Below, piece by piece: positions 25,856 to 35,189 of a DNA stretch of 64,000 nucleotides. Under the pieces are notes generated by a model that was not told the origin of the DNA, made no database searches, and worked only from the letters and a program-made list of their open reading frames with translations. Made by a program: the position numbers and the translations under genes. The first letter of the stretch is position 1; each line of letters starts with the position of its first letter. The stretch comes from CBDCYN01 sp965224205 (GTDB lineage: Bacteria > Planctomycetota > Phycisphaerae > Phycisphaerales > Phycisphaeraceae), in contig CBDCYN010000003.1 in NCBI GenBank assembly GCA_965224205.1, forward strand, positions 34,161-98,160, written 5' to 3'.

Positions 25856-28785
25856 GTTTGGAAGGGGCCTTCGTCTTTTCGTGAGTAGACACACTTCACC
25901 ATGGTCCCTCCGTCCTTTCGGGATTGAACCCCTAGATCGGCCCCGATGATGTTCGCCCGGTAACGCATGATGTCAAGGCCGTATCCCGTATGCTGCGATT
26001 CCTTCTGCTCAAAACCGCGGCCGTCGTCCTTCACCGTCAGCACTAATTGCCCGTTGTCCCCCTGCATGCTGATGTCGATCTGTTCGGCGCAGGCGTGTCG
26101 CGCGGCGTTAAGAGTCGCCTCCCGCACGATGCGGTACAGCTGCGTCGCGGTGAAGTTATCCTCAACGGCCACGTTATCGCCGTCGGTGACGTTGCACTTG
26201 ACTCGGTATACCGCTTCCGTGTCATGGGCTAACTCTGTGACGGCCACCGACAACCCGTCGCTTTTGACCTCGATGAATTGAAGGCCGCGGATCAAGGATC
26301 GGATCTGCGTCTTAGCCTGTTCGGTGGTCGCGGCGAGTTTGTCGGCCATCTTGGTCTCCTCCTCGAGGCCTTTCTCGTTTAAATCCTGTTGGAGCGTCGT
26401 GGCCAGCATGGACATACCGGCCACCTGTTGGCCCACCCCGTCGTGCAGCTCACGGCCCAGGCGGGCTTGTTCGTCCATACTCTGATTGACGATCCGTCGT
26501 TCCAGCTCTTTGCGCTCGATCACCAGCCCAAGCTGCATGGCGATGCTATCGAGTCCTTCGAGCAATCGATCAAACACATCGCTGGTTTGGATTGAAAAGA
26601 ACGTCAGGGCCATGTGCAGCCGTTTGTTACAGATAACCGGGACGATCGCGATCGATCGGATACCTGCCTGCGTCATCAGTTCAGGATATTCGGGCATGAA
26701 GTCCTTCGGAGTATCGATGACCTGCGTCTTGCCGCTGTAGCATACGCGCGCGATAACCCCATCGTCGCGGGACAGTTGTAAGCGATGGATCGCTTGCCGA
26801 AGCCGTTTGAATCGATCTTCGGTTTCTCCATAAAAATCCGAGTAAGGGAGCATCTTGGCTGAATCCCTTTTGGTTGCATAGAATGCGTGCGCGAAGGCCA
26901 GCTCGTCGAAACGTAAGACCGACCGCAGCACATGTTCCACCGCTTGATCGACCGTGTCGGCTTGATGGCAGGCGGCGGTGATGTCATGCAAGATCGACAC
27001 GAAGGCCGTTCGCTCTTTGACCCGATGTTCGAGGATGTCGGTTAGGCGCTCAAGCCTCTGCTTGGCGACCTCTTGTTCGGTGATGTCGATGTTCATGCCG
27101 ATCCACCCGCGCACGGTGTCGTCGGGTTCGATCAGTGGTACGGCCCGCACCGCCATCCAGCGCCACTGCCCCTCGGTGTGACGCACACGGTATTCGGTGT
27201 AGTAATTGTCTTTGGCTGCCACGGCGTCGAGCCACGACTTTTTGACACGATCACGGTCCTCGTCGTGCAGCGCCTCGAGCCAGCCGAAGCCCTTCCACTG
27301 GTTATAAGTCTGCCCGGTGAATTTGCGCCAACTGGGCGAATCCTCAACGACCTTCCCCTCCGCGTCCGTGGCCCAGACGATCTGAGCCGAGGCATCCACC
27401 AGCGCTCGGTGCTGCTGGTTCTGCCGGTGTTTCTCGATGCACTCCCACAAGACATAGGCCACCGCCTGGATAAAGTTCGTGTCGTCTACCGTAAACACCG
27501 CCGGTTGATCGGCGTGTGTGGCCAGAACCCCCCATGGGTGGGCTTGCGGCCCGATCACGACGCTTATGCCGCTAACAACCCCGTGATCCAACAGCAATGT
27601 TGAAGCGCTAAACCGTTTTTCTTTCTCCAGGTTTGTCATGATAATCGGGCCTGGGTGATTGACCGTGTACCCCGCTTGCGATTCCATGCCTCCGCTAACA
27701 GTTGCCTTGCCCACCAGACCCGCGTGCCACCCAACGCCCGCCACAAGCTTTAGCCTGTTTCCATTCGGTAGGAGCTTAAGAACCATACAGAACTTATTGC
27801 CCAGTGTATCGGCCACGATGCGGGTGGCTTGGTCAAACAACGATTGCAGGTCTCGGCTCGTCAACGCCAAGCGGCCAAGCTGGGACAGCACGGCGGTCTG
27901 TCGTTCACGGCGTTCCAGTTGGCGCAGCGAGTCCTTGAGTCTGCTGACGTCCGTAAAGGTGATGACCACGCCATCGATCTTGTTCTCGCCCGTCCGGTAC
28001 GGCAGGATGCGGCGGATGAACCATTTCGTTTCGTGGCCCACCTCGTGATGCAACTCTTGCTCTTCGGGTGGGTAGTCACCGCGGTCGAAGCCGACGTTGT
28101 GGGTGACCACGCGCACCTCGCGCTCGATGGCGGTGAGTTTCTTGAGGACGGACCGGGCGTCCTGGTACAGCAGCGGGTCGTTGAATCGCGGCGATAGATC
28201 GCTGATCGGGCGACCGGTGTCCGTGGAGATCACGTTCAGCAGCTCCGTGGTCGAGGGCGTGAAACGCCGTATCCGGAAATCCGTGTCCAGGAAAATCGTG
28301 GCGATCTCGGTGCTCGTGAGCAGATTGCTGAGGTCGTTGTTCGTGTCTTCAAGCTCGTGGACCTTCTCTTCTAGTTGGTTGTTGACCGTGCTGAGCTCTT
28401 CGTTAAGCGATTGCAGCTCTTCACGAGAGGTCTCAAGCTCCTCGTTGGTGGATTGGAGCTCTTCGTTCATCGACAAGACCTCTTCGTTCGAAGCCTTGAG
28501 CTCCTCGTTAGACGTCTCAAGCTCCTCGATGGTGCTCTGGAGGTCTTCGCGGGTGGCCTGTAGCTCGTATTCGAGCTGCTCGATGATCTGCGTCGGCTGT
28601 TCTGTGGGGGAGTTCGGTTGGGTTTCCTTGGGTTTACGCTGCCGCGGGGCCTGCTCCGTTTCTGACGCCCGAGCGGTTTTGCCGTCAGTCTCTTTTTTAT
28701 CGCCAGCGCGTTTTTCATCAGCAAAGCTGACCAAAAGCATCGGGACCGAGCCTTTGCGGAACAGCAAGGGCTCGGCGGTGATCCG
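25852..28785 (-). pseudogene. 3' part of split CheB-CheR-PAS-GAF histidine kinase gene
   Basis: The C-terminal ~978 codons of a hybrid sensor, separated from its start by the IS at 28786-30025. In order: a long Glu/Gln coiled coil ('QLEYELQATREDLQSTIEEL', then repeated 'SNEEL' heptads), a PAS domain ('FLDTDFRIRRFTPSTTELLN'), a GAF domain, a second PAS/PAC ('QIVWATDAEGKVVEDSPSW'), a second GAF, and a HisKA_3 kinase ('LGRELHDGVGQQVAGMSMLA', phospho-His in ELHDG) with HATPase ('RHACAEQIDI', 'VKDDGRGF'). It has no start of its own; the first in-frame candidate (28767) is a TTG inside the old coding sequence. It could be expressed only from a start or promoter within the IS. Confidence 0.9.
28776..28785. 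repeat. Target-site duplication, left copy
   Basis: CGGTGATCCG directly before the IS left end; the identical 10 bp follow the right end at 30026-30035. Confidence 0.93.
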
Positions 28786-28874
28786 CAGGGCCGTTTAATT
28801 CTCTGTCGTAGGGATAGCCGATGAGATTAAGGTAGAGTTTGGCGTTAGCCCCTGAGGTCATGGAGGACCTGACG

Positions 28875-30016
28875 ATGTCCGATCAACCGTTATCTGTTGT
28901 GTTTAGCGAGATCCCGGACCCACGGAATCCGTCGGGACGTCGTCACCCGTTGTCGGCGATCTTGACGCTGACCACGGTGGCGATGCTCGGGGGGGCACGC
29001 AGCCTCGAGGCGATCGCCCAGTTTGCCCGGGATCGCGGAGAGCCATTCACGCGGCTGCTGGGGTTTACCCGGGATCGCTCGCCGTGCAAAGCCACGTTCC
29101 ACAATGTGTTCAAAGTGCTCGACACGACGATGTTCGAGCGGGCGATCCGCCGCTGGCTGGGGGGTCGTCGGATCGCCGGGTGGAAGGCGATCGCGGTCGA
29201 CGGCAAGCGGCTATGCGGTACACAAGGCGAGCCACTGCCGGGGATCCACCTGCTGGCGGCTTACGCACACGAAGCTCAAGCGGCGATCGGTCAGATGGCG
29301 GTGGCGGCTTCCACCAACGAGCACAAGACCGCCCTGGCGATGTTGGATGTGATCGACGTGCAAGGGGCGGTGGTCACGGGCGACGCGATGTTTTGCCAGA
29401 AGGATCTATCGCGGAAAATCCTCAAGAAAAAGGGGATTATCTCTGGGCCGTCAAGGCCAACCAAGCTCAACTCCAAGAAGCGATCGCCGACGCGTTCAAA
29501 CCCCACGACGACGCCCCGAGTTCTGAGCGTGAGCAGCGGCTGAGCCGCCAAGAACAGCAGACCGCTTCAAGCCTCAACAAGGGCCACGGCCGGATCGAAG
29601 CCCGCAAGCTCACCAGCACCACCGCCCTCAACGGCTACCTGGACTGGCCGGGGGTCAAGCAGGTCTTTCGACTCGAACGCACCCGCACGGTCCGAAATCA
29701 GACCACAACGGAAGTGGCCTACGGGATCACCAGCCTCTCGCGGGATCGAGCCGATGCCACCCGCTTGCTTGAACTCACCCGCGGCCACTGGGGGATCGAA
29801 AACCGCTTGCACTACGTCCGGGACGTGACGTTTGGGGAAGACGCCTGCCGTGTGCGGACCGGCCAGGCTCCGCAGAACCTCGCGGCGATCCGCAACTTGG
29901 CTGTGACGGTTCTCAACCACGCCGGCTGGAAGAATAAAGCCGCCGCCTTGCGACGCTACGCCGCCCAACCCCACGAAGCCCTTGCACTCATCCGAGGATC
30001 ACCAACAGAGAATTAA
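28875..30016 (+). CDS. ISAs1-like transposase, read in two frames
   Basis: ATG 28875 has GGAGG at 28862-28866. The first frame reads the N-terminal associated domain ('SVVFSEIPDPRNPSGRRHPL', 'LEAIAQFARDR') and two catalytic aspartates ('AVDGKRLCGT', 'VVTGDAMFCQ'). The rest, with 'DYLWAVKANQAQLQEAI', 'HGRIEARKL' and the Glu in 'GHWGIENRLHYVRDVTFGED', lies in the -1 frame. The switch coincides with A-AAG-GGG at 29429-29435, a canonical -1 slippery heptamer in the correct phase, followed by a short possible stem (TGGGCC/GGCCA). Reading through a -1 shift gives 380 aa, about normal for the family. It is either programmed frameshifting or a one-base indel that inactivated the copy. Confidence 0.85.
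29429..29435 (+). promoter_or_regulatory. Candidate -1 frameshift site
   Basis: A-AAG-GGG in zero frame re-pairs as AAA-GGG in the -1 frame. It sits exactly where the transposase similarity changes frame. A small hairpin TGGGCC-gtcaa-GGCCA starts about 8 nt downstream. Confidence 0.5.
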
Positions 30017-31982
30017 ACGGCCCTGCGGTGATCCGCACAGCAACTTTTTGCCCGTCGCGTTCAACACTGGGCGCGACGACCGAACTCTGTGCGTCTTCAT
30101 TGAGGCATTTGTGCACCAGGCCGCGCAGCTTGCTGCGTATACCCTTGAGACACATCGCGGTCAATTCGGTCGTCGGCTCGCCGCTGGGGATATCCAGGTA
30201 ATTACGGACCGGGCCATGGAAATACTGAACCTCGTACGCGCGGTTGATCAGCACCGTCGCCGGAGCAAACTTATCGAGCAAGGTTTTCTTCGCCAGCTCC
30301 ACCGCGCCGAACGCCTGCGCGGATTCGGCGTCAGCAGTAAGAGCCCCCAGCTCCTCGTGTTGGGTCGACGAGATGATCGGGAAGTTGCCGCCACCCCGCT
30401 GGGTAACACCTTTCTTGCGGTAGATGCGCCACTTCTTAGATACCTGGGTGTAGAGGTTCGCGTGCTTGCCGATCGATTCGCTGGCGCCCACGAACAAGCA
30501 ACCCTCGCTGCGTAAGGCGAAATGAAACATCTGGATCATCTTCTGCTGGATTTCGTGCTCCAGATAGATCATGACGTTGCGGCAGCTGACCAGATCGAGC
30601 TTCGAGAACGGCGGGTCACTGATCAGGTTCTGGACGGCGAACACGCACGACTCGCGCAGCCGCTTGTTCACACGGTACTGCTCACCGTCCTCGTGAAAAA
30701 ACCTCTGGAGGCGCGCCGGCGACACATCCGCGGCGATGCTCATCGGGTAGATGCCCTGACGCGCGGTTTCGATCGCGTCGACGTCCAGATCGGTGGCGAA
30801 GATCTGAATCCCCAGGCTTTTATTCTGTAACTCGAACTGTTCGTACAGCAACATGGCGATGCTGTACGCCTCCTCGCCTGTTGCGCAGCCCGGGACCCAG
30901 ACACGCACAGGCTGCTCAAATTTCTTCCGCGCAACGATCTTGGCGATCACCTCCTGCTCCAGCGCCACCCAGGCCTCCTTCTCCCGGAAAAACGCGGTGA
31001 CGCTGATCAAAAGGTCCTTGAACAGCGCGTTGATCTCGTCGCGGTCTTTGCGGAGTAGGTCCAGGTAGTCGGCGATCCTTTCAACGTGCCTCAGACCCAT
31101 GCGCCGCTGGATCCGTCGGCTTAGCGTCCCTTTTTTGTAACAGCGGAAGTCGTATTCGGTGTGAGCGCGCAGCAGGTTGATAATCGATTTGTAATGGTCA
31201 GACGCCGACTCTAGCAGAGTCTTTTGGCCATTGCCTTCAACATAGGGGTGCTGGACATACCTGGCCAAAACGCGGGGCATCTTCTCGATCGGTAGGACAA
31301 AATCCACCATGCCCGTTAAGATCGCGCTGCGGGGCATCCCGTCGTAGGTACACGTCTCCGGCTCCTGGACCATGATCATCCCCCCCTGGGCTTTGATCTC
31401 CTTGATCCCAAGCGTCCCGTCGCTACCGGTGCCCGAAAGAACGACCGCCACGGCACGCTCGCGCCGGTGCTCGGCCAGCGAACGAAAAAAATAGTCGATG
31501 GGCAACCGCAGCCCGCGCTGCTTTACCGGCTTGTCCAGGAATAAACCCCCGTTCTGTAGCTTGATAAATTTATTCGGCGGGATCATATACACGTGATTGG
31601 GTTGGATCGCCATCGCGTCTTCGGCCTGAATCACCGTCATCGAGGTGTATTTCGACAGAAGATCCGCCATGAGGCTTTCGTGGTCCGGGTCAAGGTGTTG
31701 GATCAACACGAAAGCCATGCCGCTGTCGTACGGCATCGTTTGCAAGAATTTTTTGAACGCCTCCAGCCCCCCGGCTGAGGCGCCGATCCCCACCACGACG
31801 CATTCCTCAGGGCTGCACTTACCCGAATTAGCGGAGCGGGACGTGTCGTCTTTTTCAGACTTCGGGCTTGCTGACGCATCAGATGCCTCGGGGGCGGATG
31901 ATTCCACTACGGACGACTCTGTCTGAGGGGAAAGGTCGGTCTCAGATTTTGCGTTTTTCTTTCGACGTGGCGCAGGCGGCAT
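29988..31982 (-). CDS. 5' part of split sensor: CheB-CheR protein, truncated by IS
   Basis: 664 aa; the last ~13 residues are read from the IS. A Ser/Asp-rich N-terminus (to ~55) is followed by a CheB methylesterase domain with its catalytic Ser ('VGIGASAGGLEAF'), His ('IQHLDPDHES') and Asp ('ILTGMVDFVLP'), then a CheR methyltransferase domain ('KKGTLSRRIQRRMGLRH', SAM-binding 'VWVPGCATGEEAYSIAML', 'IFATDLDVDAIETARQGIYP'). A decayed PAS-like region follows before the break. ATG 31982 has AGAGG upstream. Both enzymatic domains are complete, so this piece could still be made, uncoupled from its kinase. Removing the IS and one target copy restores one frame of 1626 aa from 31982 to 25852. Confidence 0.9.
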   Translation of the reverse strand: MPPAPRRKKNAKSETDLSPQTESSVVESSAPEASDASASPKSEKDDTSRSANSGKCSPEECVVVGIGASAGGLEAFKKFLQTMPYDSGMAFVLIQHLDPDHESLMADLLSKYTSMTVIQAEDAMAIQPNHVYMIPPNKFIKLQNGGLFLDKPVKQRGLRLPIDYFFRSLAEHRRERAVAVVLSGTGSDGTLGIKEIKAQGGMIMVQEPETCTYDGMPRSAILTGMVDFVLPIEKMPRVLARYVQHPYVEGNGQKTLLESASDHYKSIINLLRAHTEYDFRCYKKGTLSRRIQRRMGLRHVERIADYLDLLRKDRDEINALFKDLLISVTAFFREKEAWVALEQEVIAKIVARKKFEQPVRVWVPGCATGEEAYSIAMLLYEQFELQNKSLGIQIFATDLDVDAIETARQGIYPMSIAADVSPARLQRFFHEDGEQYRVNKRLRESCVFAVQNLISDPPFSKLDLVSCRNVMIYLEHEIQQKMIQMFHFALRSEGCLFVGASESIGKHANLYTQVSKKWRIYRKKGVTQRGGGNFPIISSTQHEELGALTADAESAQAFGAVELAKKTLLDKFAPATVLINRAYEVQYFHGPVRNYLDIPSGEPTTELTAMCLKGIRSKLRGLVHKCLNEDAQSSVVAPSVERDGQKVAVRITAGPFNSLLVILG
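30026..30035. repeat. Target-site duplication, right copy
   Basis: CGGTGATCCG directly after the IS right end, identical to 28776-28785. Confidence 0.93.
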
Positions 31983-32038
31983 TAAGACAACCTCTCATAT
32001 CTCTAGTAAATCGCTTCTCTCACGAATGACCGCAACTG

Positions 32039-32044
32039 ATTATA
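32039..32044 (-). promoter_or_regulatory. -10-like TATAAT upstream of the CheB-CheR gene
   Basis: TATAAT on the minus strand 57 bp before ATG 31982. No good -35 is visible at 17 bp, so this is tentative. Confidence 0.3.
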
Positions 32045-32175
32045 CCCCATTGAATAGCGAACATGTGGGTTTAGACGCGTCACCTATTTTTTCATTCGCG
32101 GTGGAGAGAATATAAGTTGTGGGTAATGGCATGCCCGCGATCGTAGAGGCCCGTGTGAAATGATCCCGAACGGTA

Positions 32176-33183
32176 TTACACCGACGGTACGGCTTCATCC
32201 TGTTGAAAGAGGTCAAGCCGGTTGTACAAGGTGCGGACACTGATCCCCAAAAGCTCCGCTGCCCGTTTCTTGTTGCCGTCGCACATCTCGAGCGTAGAGA
32301 GTATCAGCTGATCCTTCGCCTCGTCGAGCGGGGTACCGACCTCGATCTTGATCTGGTTGTCGTCCGACCCGTATTCCCCGGGAGGTTGGCCCGGCTGGAT
32401 CAGATCCCTCAAGCACCCCATCTCCAATTGGGTCGACTCCACAATGTACGACCGGAGCAAGATGTTTTGTAGCTGACGCACATTCCCCGGCCAGTGGTAC
32501 CGCTTGAGCCTGCTATGGGCGGTAGCGGTGAGTTTTTTCTGGGTGTTGTGTTCTTTATTGAGGACCGACAGGAAGTGGTTGGCCAGCAGGATCACGTCAT
32601 CACCGCGGTTACGCAACGGGGGCAAGTTGATTGGGAACACCGCGATGCGGAACAGCAGGTCCTTGCGGAATTCACCCTCTTCGACCGATTCGGCTGTGTC
32701 CCGGTTCGTCGCCGCCAGCACGCGCACATCGACGGGGATTTCGTTCTCCGAACCCACGCGCGCGACCTTTCCCGTTTCCAGCACCCGCAGTAGGCGTACT
32801 TGCATATCCGCTGCCATCTCCGTGATCTCGTCTAGGAATAGGGTGCCGCCGTGGGCCCGTTCAAACACCCCCCGGCGCATCTTGTCTGCCCCGGTAAACG
32901 CGCCTTTTTCGTGCCCGAACAGTTCACTCTCGATGAGGTTCTCCGGGATCGCTCCGCAGTTGATGGCCTCAAAGGGTTGGTCGCGACGCTCGCTGCGCTT
33001 GTGGATCGCTTGGGCGACTAACTCCTTACCGGTGCCGGTCTCGCCGCAGATCAGCACCGTTGCGTCGGTCGGGGCGACCTTAGCGATCAATTCGTAGACC
33101 TCCCGCACCGGCTCGCTGTTGCCTAGCAGGCGGCGGCTCAAATGACATTTATTGGATCGCACAGGAAGTTCCTTGTCGGGCAC
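32176..33183 (-). CDS. Sigma-54-dependent AAA+ activator
   Basis: 335 aa from GTG 33183. The AAA+ domain starts almost at once: Walker A 'GETGTGKELVAQ', the sigma-54-contacting 'GAFTGAD', Walker B 'GGTLFLDEI', and 'RKDLLFRIAVFPINLPPLRN' with the arginine fingers. A Fis-type helix-turn-helix ends the protein ('DGNKKRAAELLGISVRTLYN'). It would drive transcription by RNA polymerase with sigma-54. There is no receiver domain in this frame; one is encoded in another frame immediately upstream (33149-33535, 35-bp overlap). No Shine-Dalgarno precedes GTG 33183, which makes a frameshifted NtrC-like gene plausible. Confidence 0.88.
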   Translation of the reverse strand: MPDKELPVRSNKCHLSRRLLGNSEPVREVYELIAKVAPTDATVLICGETGTGKELVAQAIHKRSERRDQPFEAINCGAIPENLIESELFGHEKGAFTGADKMRRGVFERAHGGTLFLDEITEMAADMQVRLLRVLETGKVARVGSENEIPVDVRVLAATNRDTAESVEEGEFRKDLLFRIAVFPINLPPLRNRGDDVILLANHFLSVLNKEHNTQKKLTATAHSRLKRYHWPGNVRQLQNILLRSYIVESTQLEMGCLRDLIQPGQPPGEYGSDDNQIKIEVGTPLDEAKDQLILSTLEMCDGNKKRAAELLGISVRTLYNRLDLFQQDEAVPSV

Positions 33184-33535
33184 GACGAGCCACGCGGACT
33201 AAAATGGGACGCAAGTACTTAGGATCCAAGGGCTTGATGAATCCGATCACCAATGGAGATCCCAATTCGCAGTTTGCTACTAGCCACCGCGGGTCGTCAC
33301 TAAAAATCACGACTTGAGGCGGATTTTTAGTCTCAAGGCACGTAAGCAAGTCGATCGCGGTATCGCCGTCATGCTCAGTGTCGATCAAGATCAAGTCCAC
33401 TAGGCCTCTCTTGATCGGGCCGATGGCATCTGTTAGGGTAGTTGCCACTATTGAGGAAAATCCCCGCCTTTCAATAAAACCAATAAGCGTATCTCTACAA
33501 GAATCCTCTTCAGCGACGACCAGGGCGTGCAACAT
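33149..33535 (-). CDS. Receiver-domain protein, maybe N-terminus of an NtrC-like regulator
   Basis: 128 aa from ATG 33535 (AAGG 9 bp upstream; a TTG two codons earlier is possible). A complete receiver: acidic pocket 'VVAEEDSC', probable phosphoacceptor Asp in 'LILIDTEHDGDTAID', Ser in 'VIFSDD', Lys in 'IGFIKPLD'. The frame stops 'TSCAIQ' just inside the start of the AAA+ activator, at the place where a linker would be expected in a single NtrC-type protein. Either two overlapping genes or one gene with a frameshift. An AT-rich promoter region with TTATAAAG precedes it. Confidence 0.75.
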   Translation of the reverse strand: MLHALVVAEEDSCRDTLIGFIERRGFSSIVATTLTDAIGPIKRGLVDLILIDTEHDGDTAIDLLTCLETKNPPQVVIFSDDPRWLVANCELGSPLVIGFIKPLDPKYLRPILVRVARRARQGTSCAIQ

Positions 33536-33756
33536 AAACAAATGCCTTAATTTACTTTATAATAAAAAGCTATTTTGGGGGAGATGTGTTTGTGGCACTC
33601 TTGACGCCAACCCAAGAAAGAGTGTTTCAGGAGCCAATAAATGACATTCACTGAGTCCCGCATCTGCGAGGGTGGATTGACAACAAGTTTTCATCTCGTA
33701 CCCTCCGGTAGGGCGGTCAACCATGAATGGCATGCACTATTTTTGACACTTACACT

Positions 33757-33792
33757 AAAAAGCAGGAGCCCCGAGTTATCGTAAGCTCCTGC
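33757..33792 (-). terminator. Intrinsic terminator-like hairpin (minus strand)
   Basis: On the minus strand GCAGGAGC (33792-33785) pairs with GCTCCTGC (33769-33762), followed by TTTTTAG. No minus-strand gene is known to end here, which suggests an unrecognised transcript from the region to the right. Confidence 0.55.
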
Positions 33793-34118
33793 GTGCAATA
33801 TGATTGCCTCAATGACTGACCTTGAAGTCGTTTGCCGAGGTTTTGTTGTTGCAATTCCAACTTATAACCGCAGCAACCTGACAAAAGTAGATAGTCATGA
33901 AACAATCCAACTTCCTCTCCCTTCCATCTCTTATCTCCTCCACAAATCTCTTATCTCCTCTATTCCACTCTGTCACCCTTCCTGGCTCTCCGCCTGACCG
34001 CCTCAGTTATTTTTATGTTATTTCGTACAGTTAATCCTCCGCATACGTCTTTACTCACTTCTAACGTACAATGCTAACGTCCCAAGATCAGCGATAAAAT
34101 CAGGGAAATGATGAGTGT

Positions 34119-34379
34119 GTTGTAGGTCAATCTATTACACGCTACGGAACAACCTGCTAGCTGCTGGGACGGTACACGCTCCAAGACCCAGCTAGGCCAC
34201 TGACCCGCTCCCTGAAAACATCCCAGGTTGGAAGGTAAAGTTAGGATGGCAGTCCGGTGGTCCTCACCCCATCTTGGGTCCAGGGAAGATGCAAGTTTTC
34301 CGCTGCTATGGTTCCCGGTGTGGGTCGGAGGCGAAGGCGCAGCCATAGGCCCCACTGGTTGGCGGGCCTGACCGCCAAC
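34119..34379. ncRNA. Candidate structured RNA, family not recognised
   Basis: At least six local stems in 260 bp: GTTGT/ACAAC (34119/34149); CTAGCTG-ct-GGG with CCCAGCTAG (34157/34187-34195); GGTG/CACC (34256/34265); CATCTT/AAGATG (34270/34286); CTATGG/CCATAG (34306/34343); GTTGGCGG/CCGCCAAC around a 6-nt loop (34358/34372). The terminator at 33757-33792 would fit a minus-strand RNA. I compared it by eye with RNase P, tmRNA, SRP and 6S hallmarks and found none. Confidence 0.3.
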
Positions 34380-35189
34380 GCCAAGAAGCTTTAAACAACC
34401 GCAATTTTGCAATTTTGTTTATTGGCCGCTCACGAGTGGAAGGCAGACGGAAACAAAGATATAATTAATGCGCATGTAGGCGGTGAATGTGAGCATGCAG
34501 GCGTGTAGAGATTTTCTGTAAAAAAAGAAATCATGCCCCGTTGTTTTGTACAGGCCTGGGCTTAGAGCTATTTAGAATACAACACCAAATAAAATAAGAT
34601 GAAAAACTGTCAAAATCTCAGCTGGAAGAGATAGACACGTTAGGGGAAATAGTCGTCCCGAGTCATGGGATGCAGAGAGTTGGAAGTACACGCCAGGGAG
34701 GTTATCTTAACCCTTAATCAGTCATCAGAATCGGCTGAGACAGTGGGTAATGACATGACCGGGACCTCTCACAGCAAAGAGATATAATTATTGACATATT
34801 ACGGGATAAAGAGAATCCGAGGCCATGGTCGAGGTTAGACGTTACCTCGATCGAGGCTTCATAGGGTGACATAGAAAAGACATCGAATTATGTATTCATG
34901 GATTCATGGATAGATGCAGGCAAGGATGACCAACGAGATTCGTCGTAAAATCATGACGCATAAACGCCAACTGTTACATGATGATTCTCGTAGCGAAGCC
35001 GAAGCCTGTAGCAAATGAAATGAGATGATTTACCCTTGTACCAGCCAGCGGTGACTAAAATTGCTTGAGGATCGGGCAAGGCTCGGCTAGGCGGCTGTAA
35101 ACGTTTTCAAGGGTAAGGTTGGAGTTCGGGGCATTTGATTTTGATAGAATACGGATAACCGCCGGGCTACCCGCCGCGTTAGGATGTAG

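Larger units (their letters stand above)
28786..30025 (+). mobile_element. ISAs1-like insertion sequence, 1240 bp
   Basis: Complete element. The ends are perfect 21-bp inverted repeats that begin CAGGGCCGTTTAAT (28786-28806 and 30005-30025). The 10-bp target CGGTGATCCG is duplicated exactly. CAGGG ends, 8-10 bp duplications and a transposase with a DDE_Tnp_1-associated N-terminal domain fit the ISAs1 family. The identical ends and target copies point to a recent insertion into the sensor gene. The only gene inside is the transposase. Confidence 0.93.
33545..35189. other. 1.6-kb AT-richer region without recognisable genes
   Basis: Clearly lower in GC than its surroundings. No frame looks like a real protein; the longest (minus, 34074-34412) has unlikely composition and crosses strong hairpins. 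Contents: a minus-strand terminator-like hairpin at 33757-33792, a dense set of inverted repeats at 34119-34379, two 'agatataatta' copies (near 34457 and 34783), and a TTGACA near 34793. The region may contain a non-coding RNA or be decayed imported DNA. Confidence 0.5.

Noticed and set aside
33560..33620. Sigma-54 promoter near the AAA+ activator (TGGCAC at about 33592)
   Set aside because: The required TTGC at the -12 position is not at the correct spacing.
34119..34379. RNase P RNA, tmRNA, SRP RNA or 6S RNA
   Set aside because: Conserved cores such as GAGGAAAGTCC (RNase P) or the tmRNA tRNA-like ends were not found on either strand.
34074..34412. 112-aa minus-strand frame in the AT-rich gap
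   Set aside because: It crosses several strong inverted repeats and has no Shine-Dalgarno or protein similarity; structured RNA is the better explanation.
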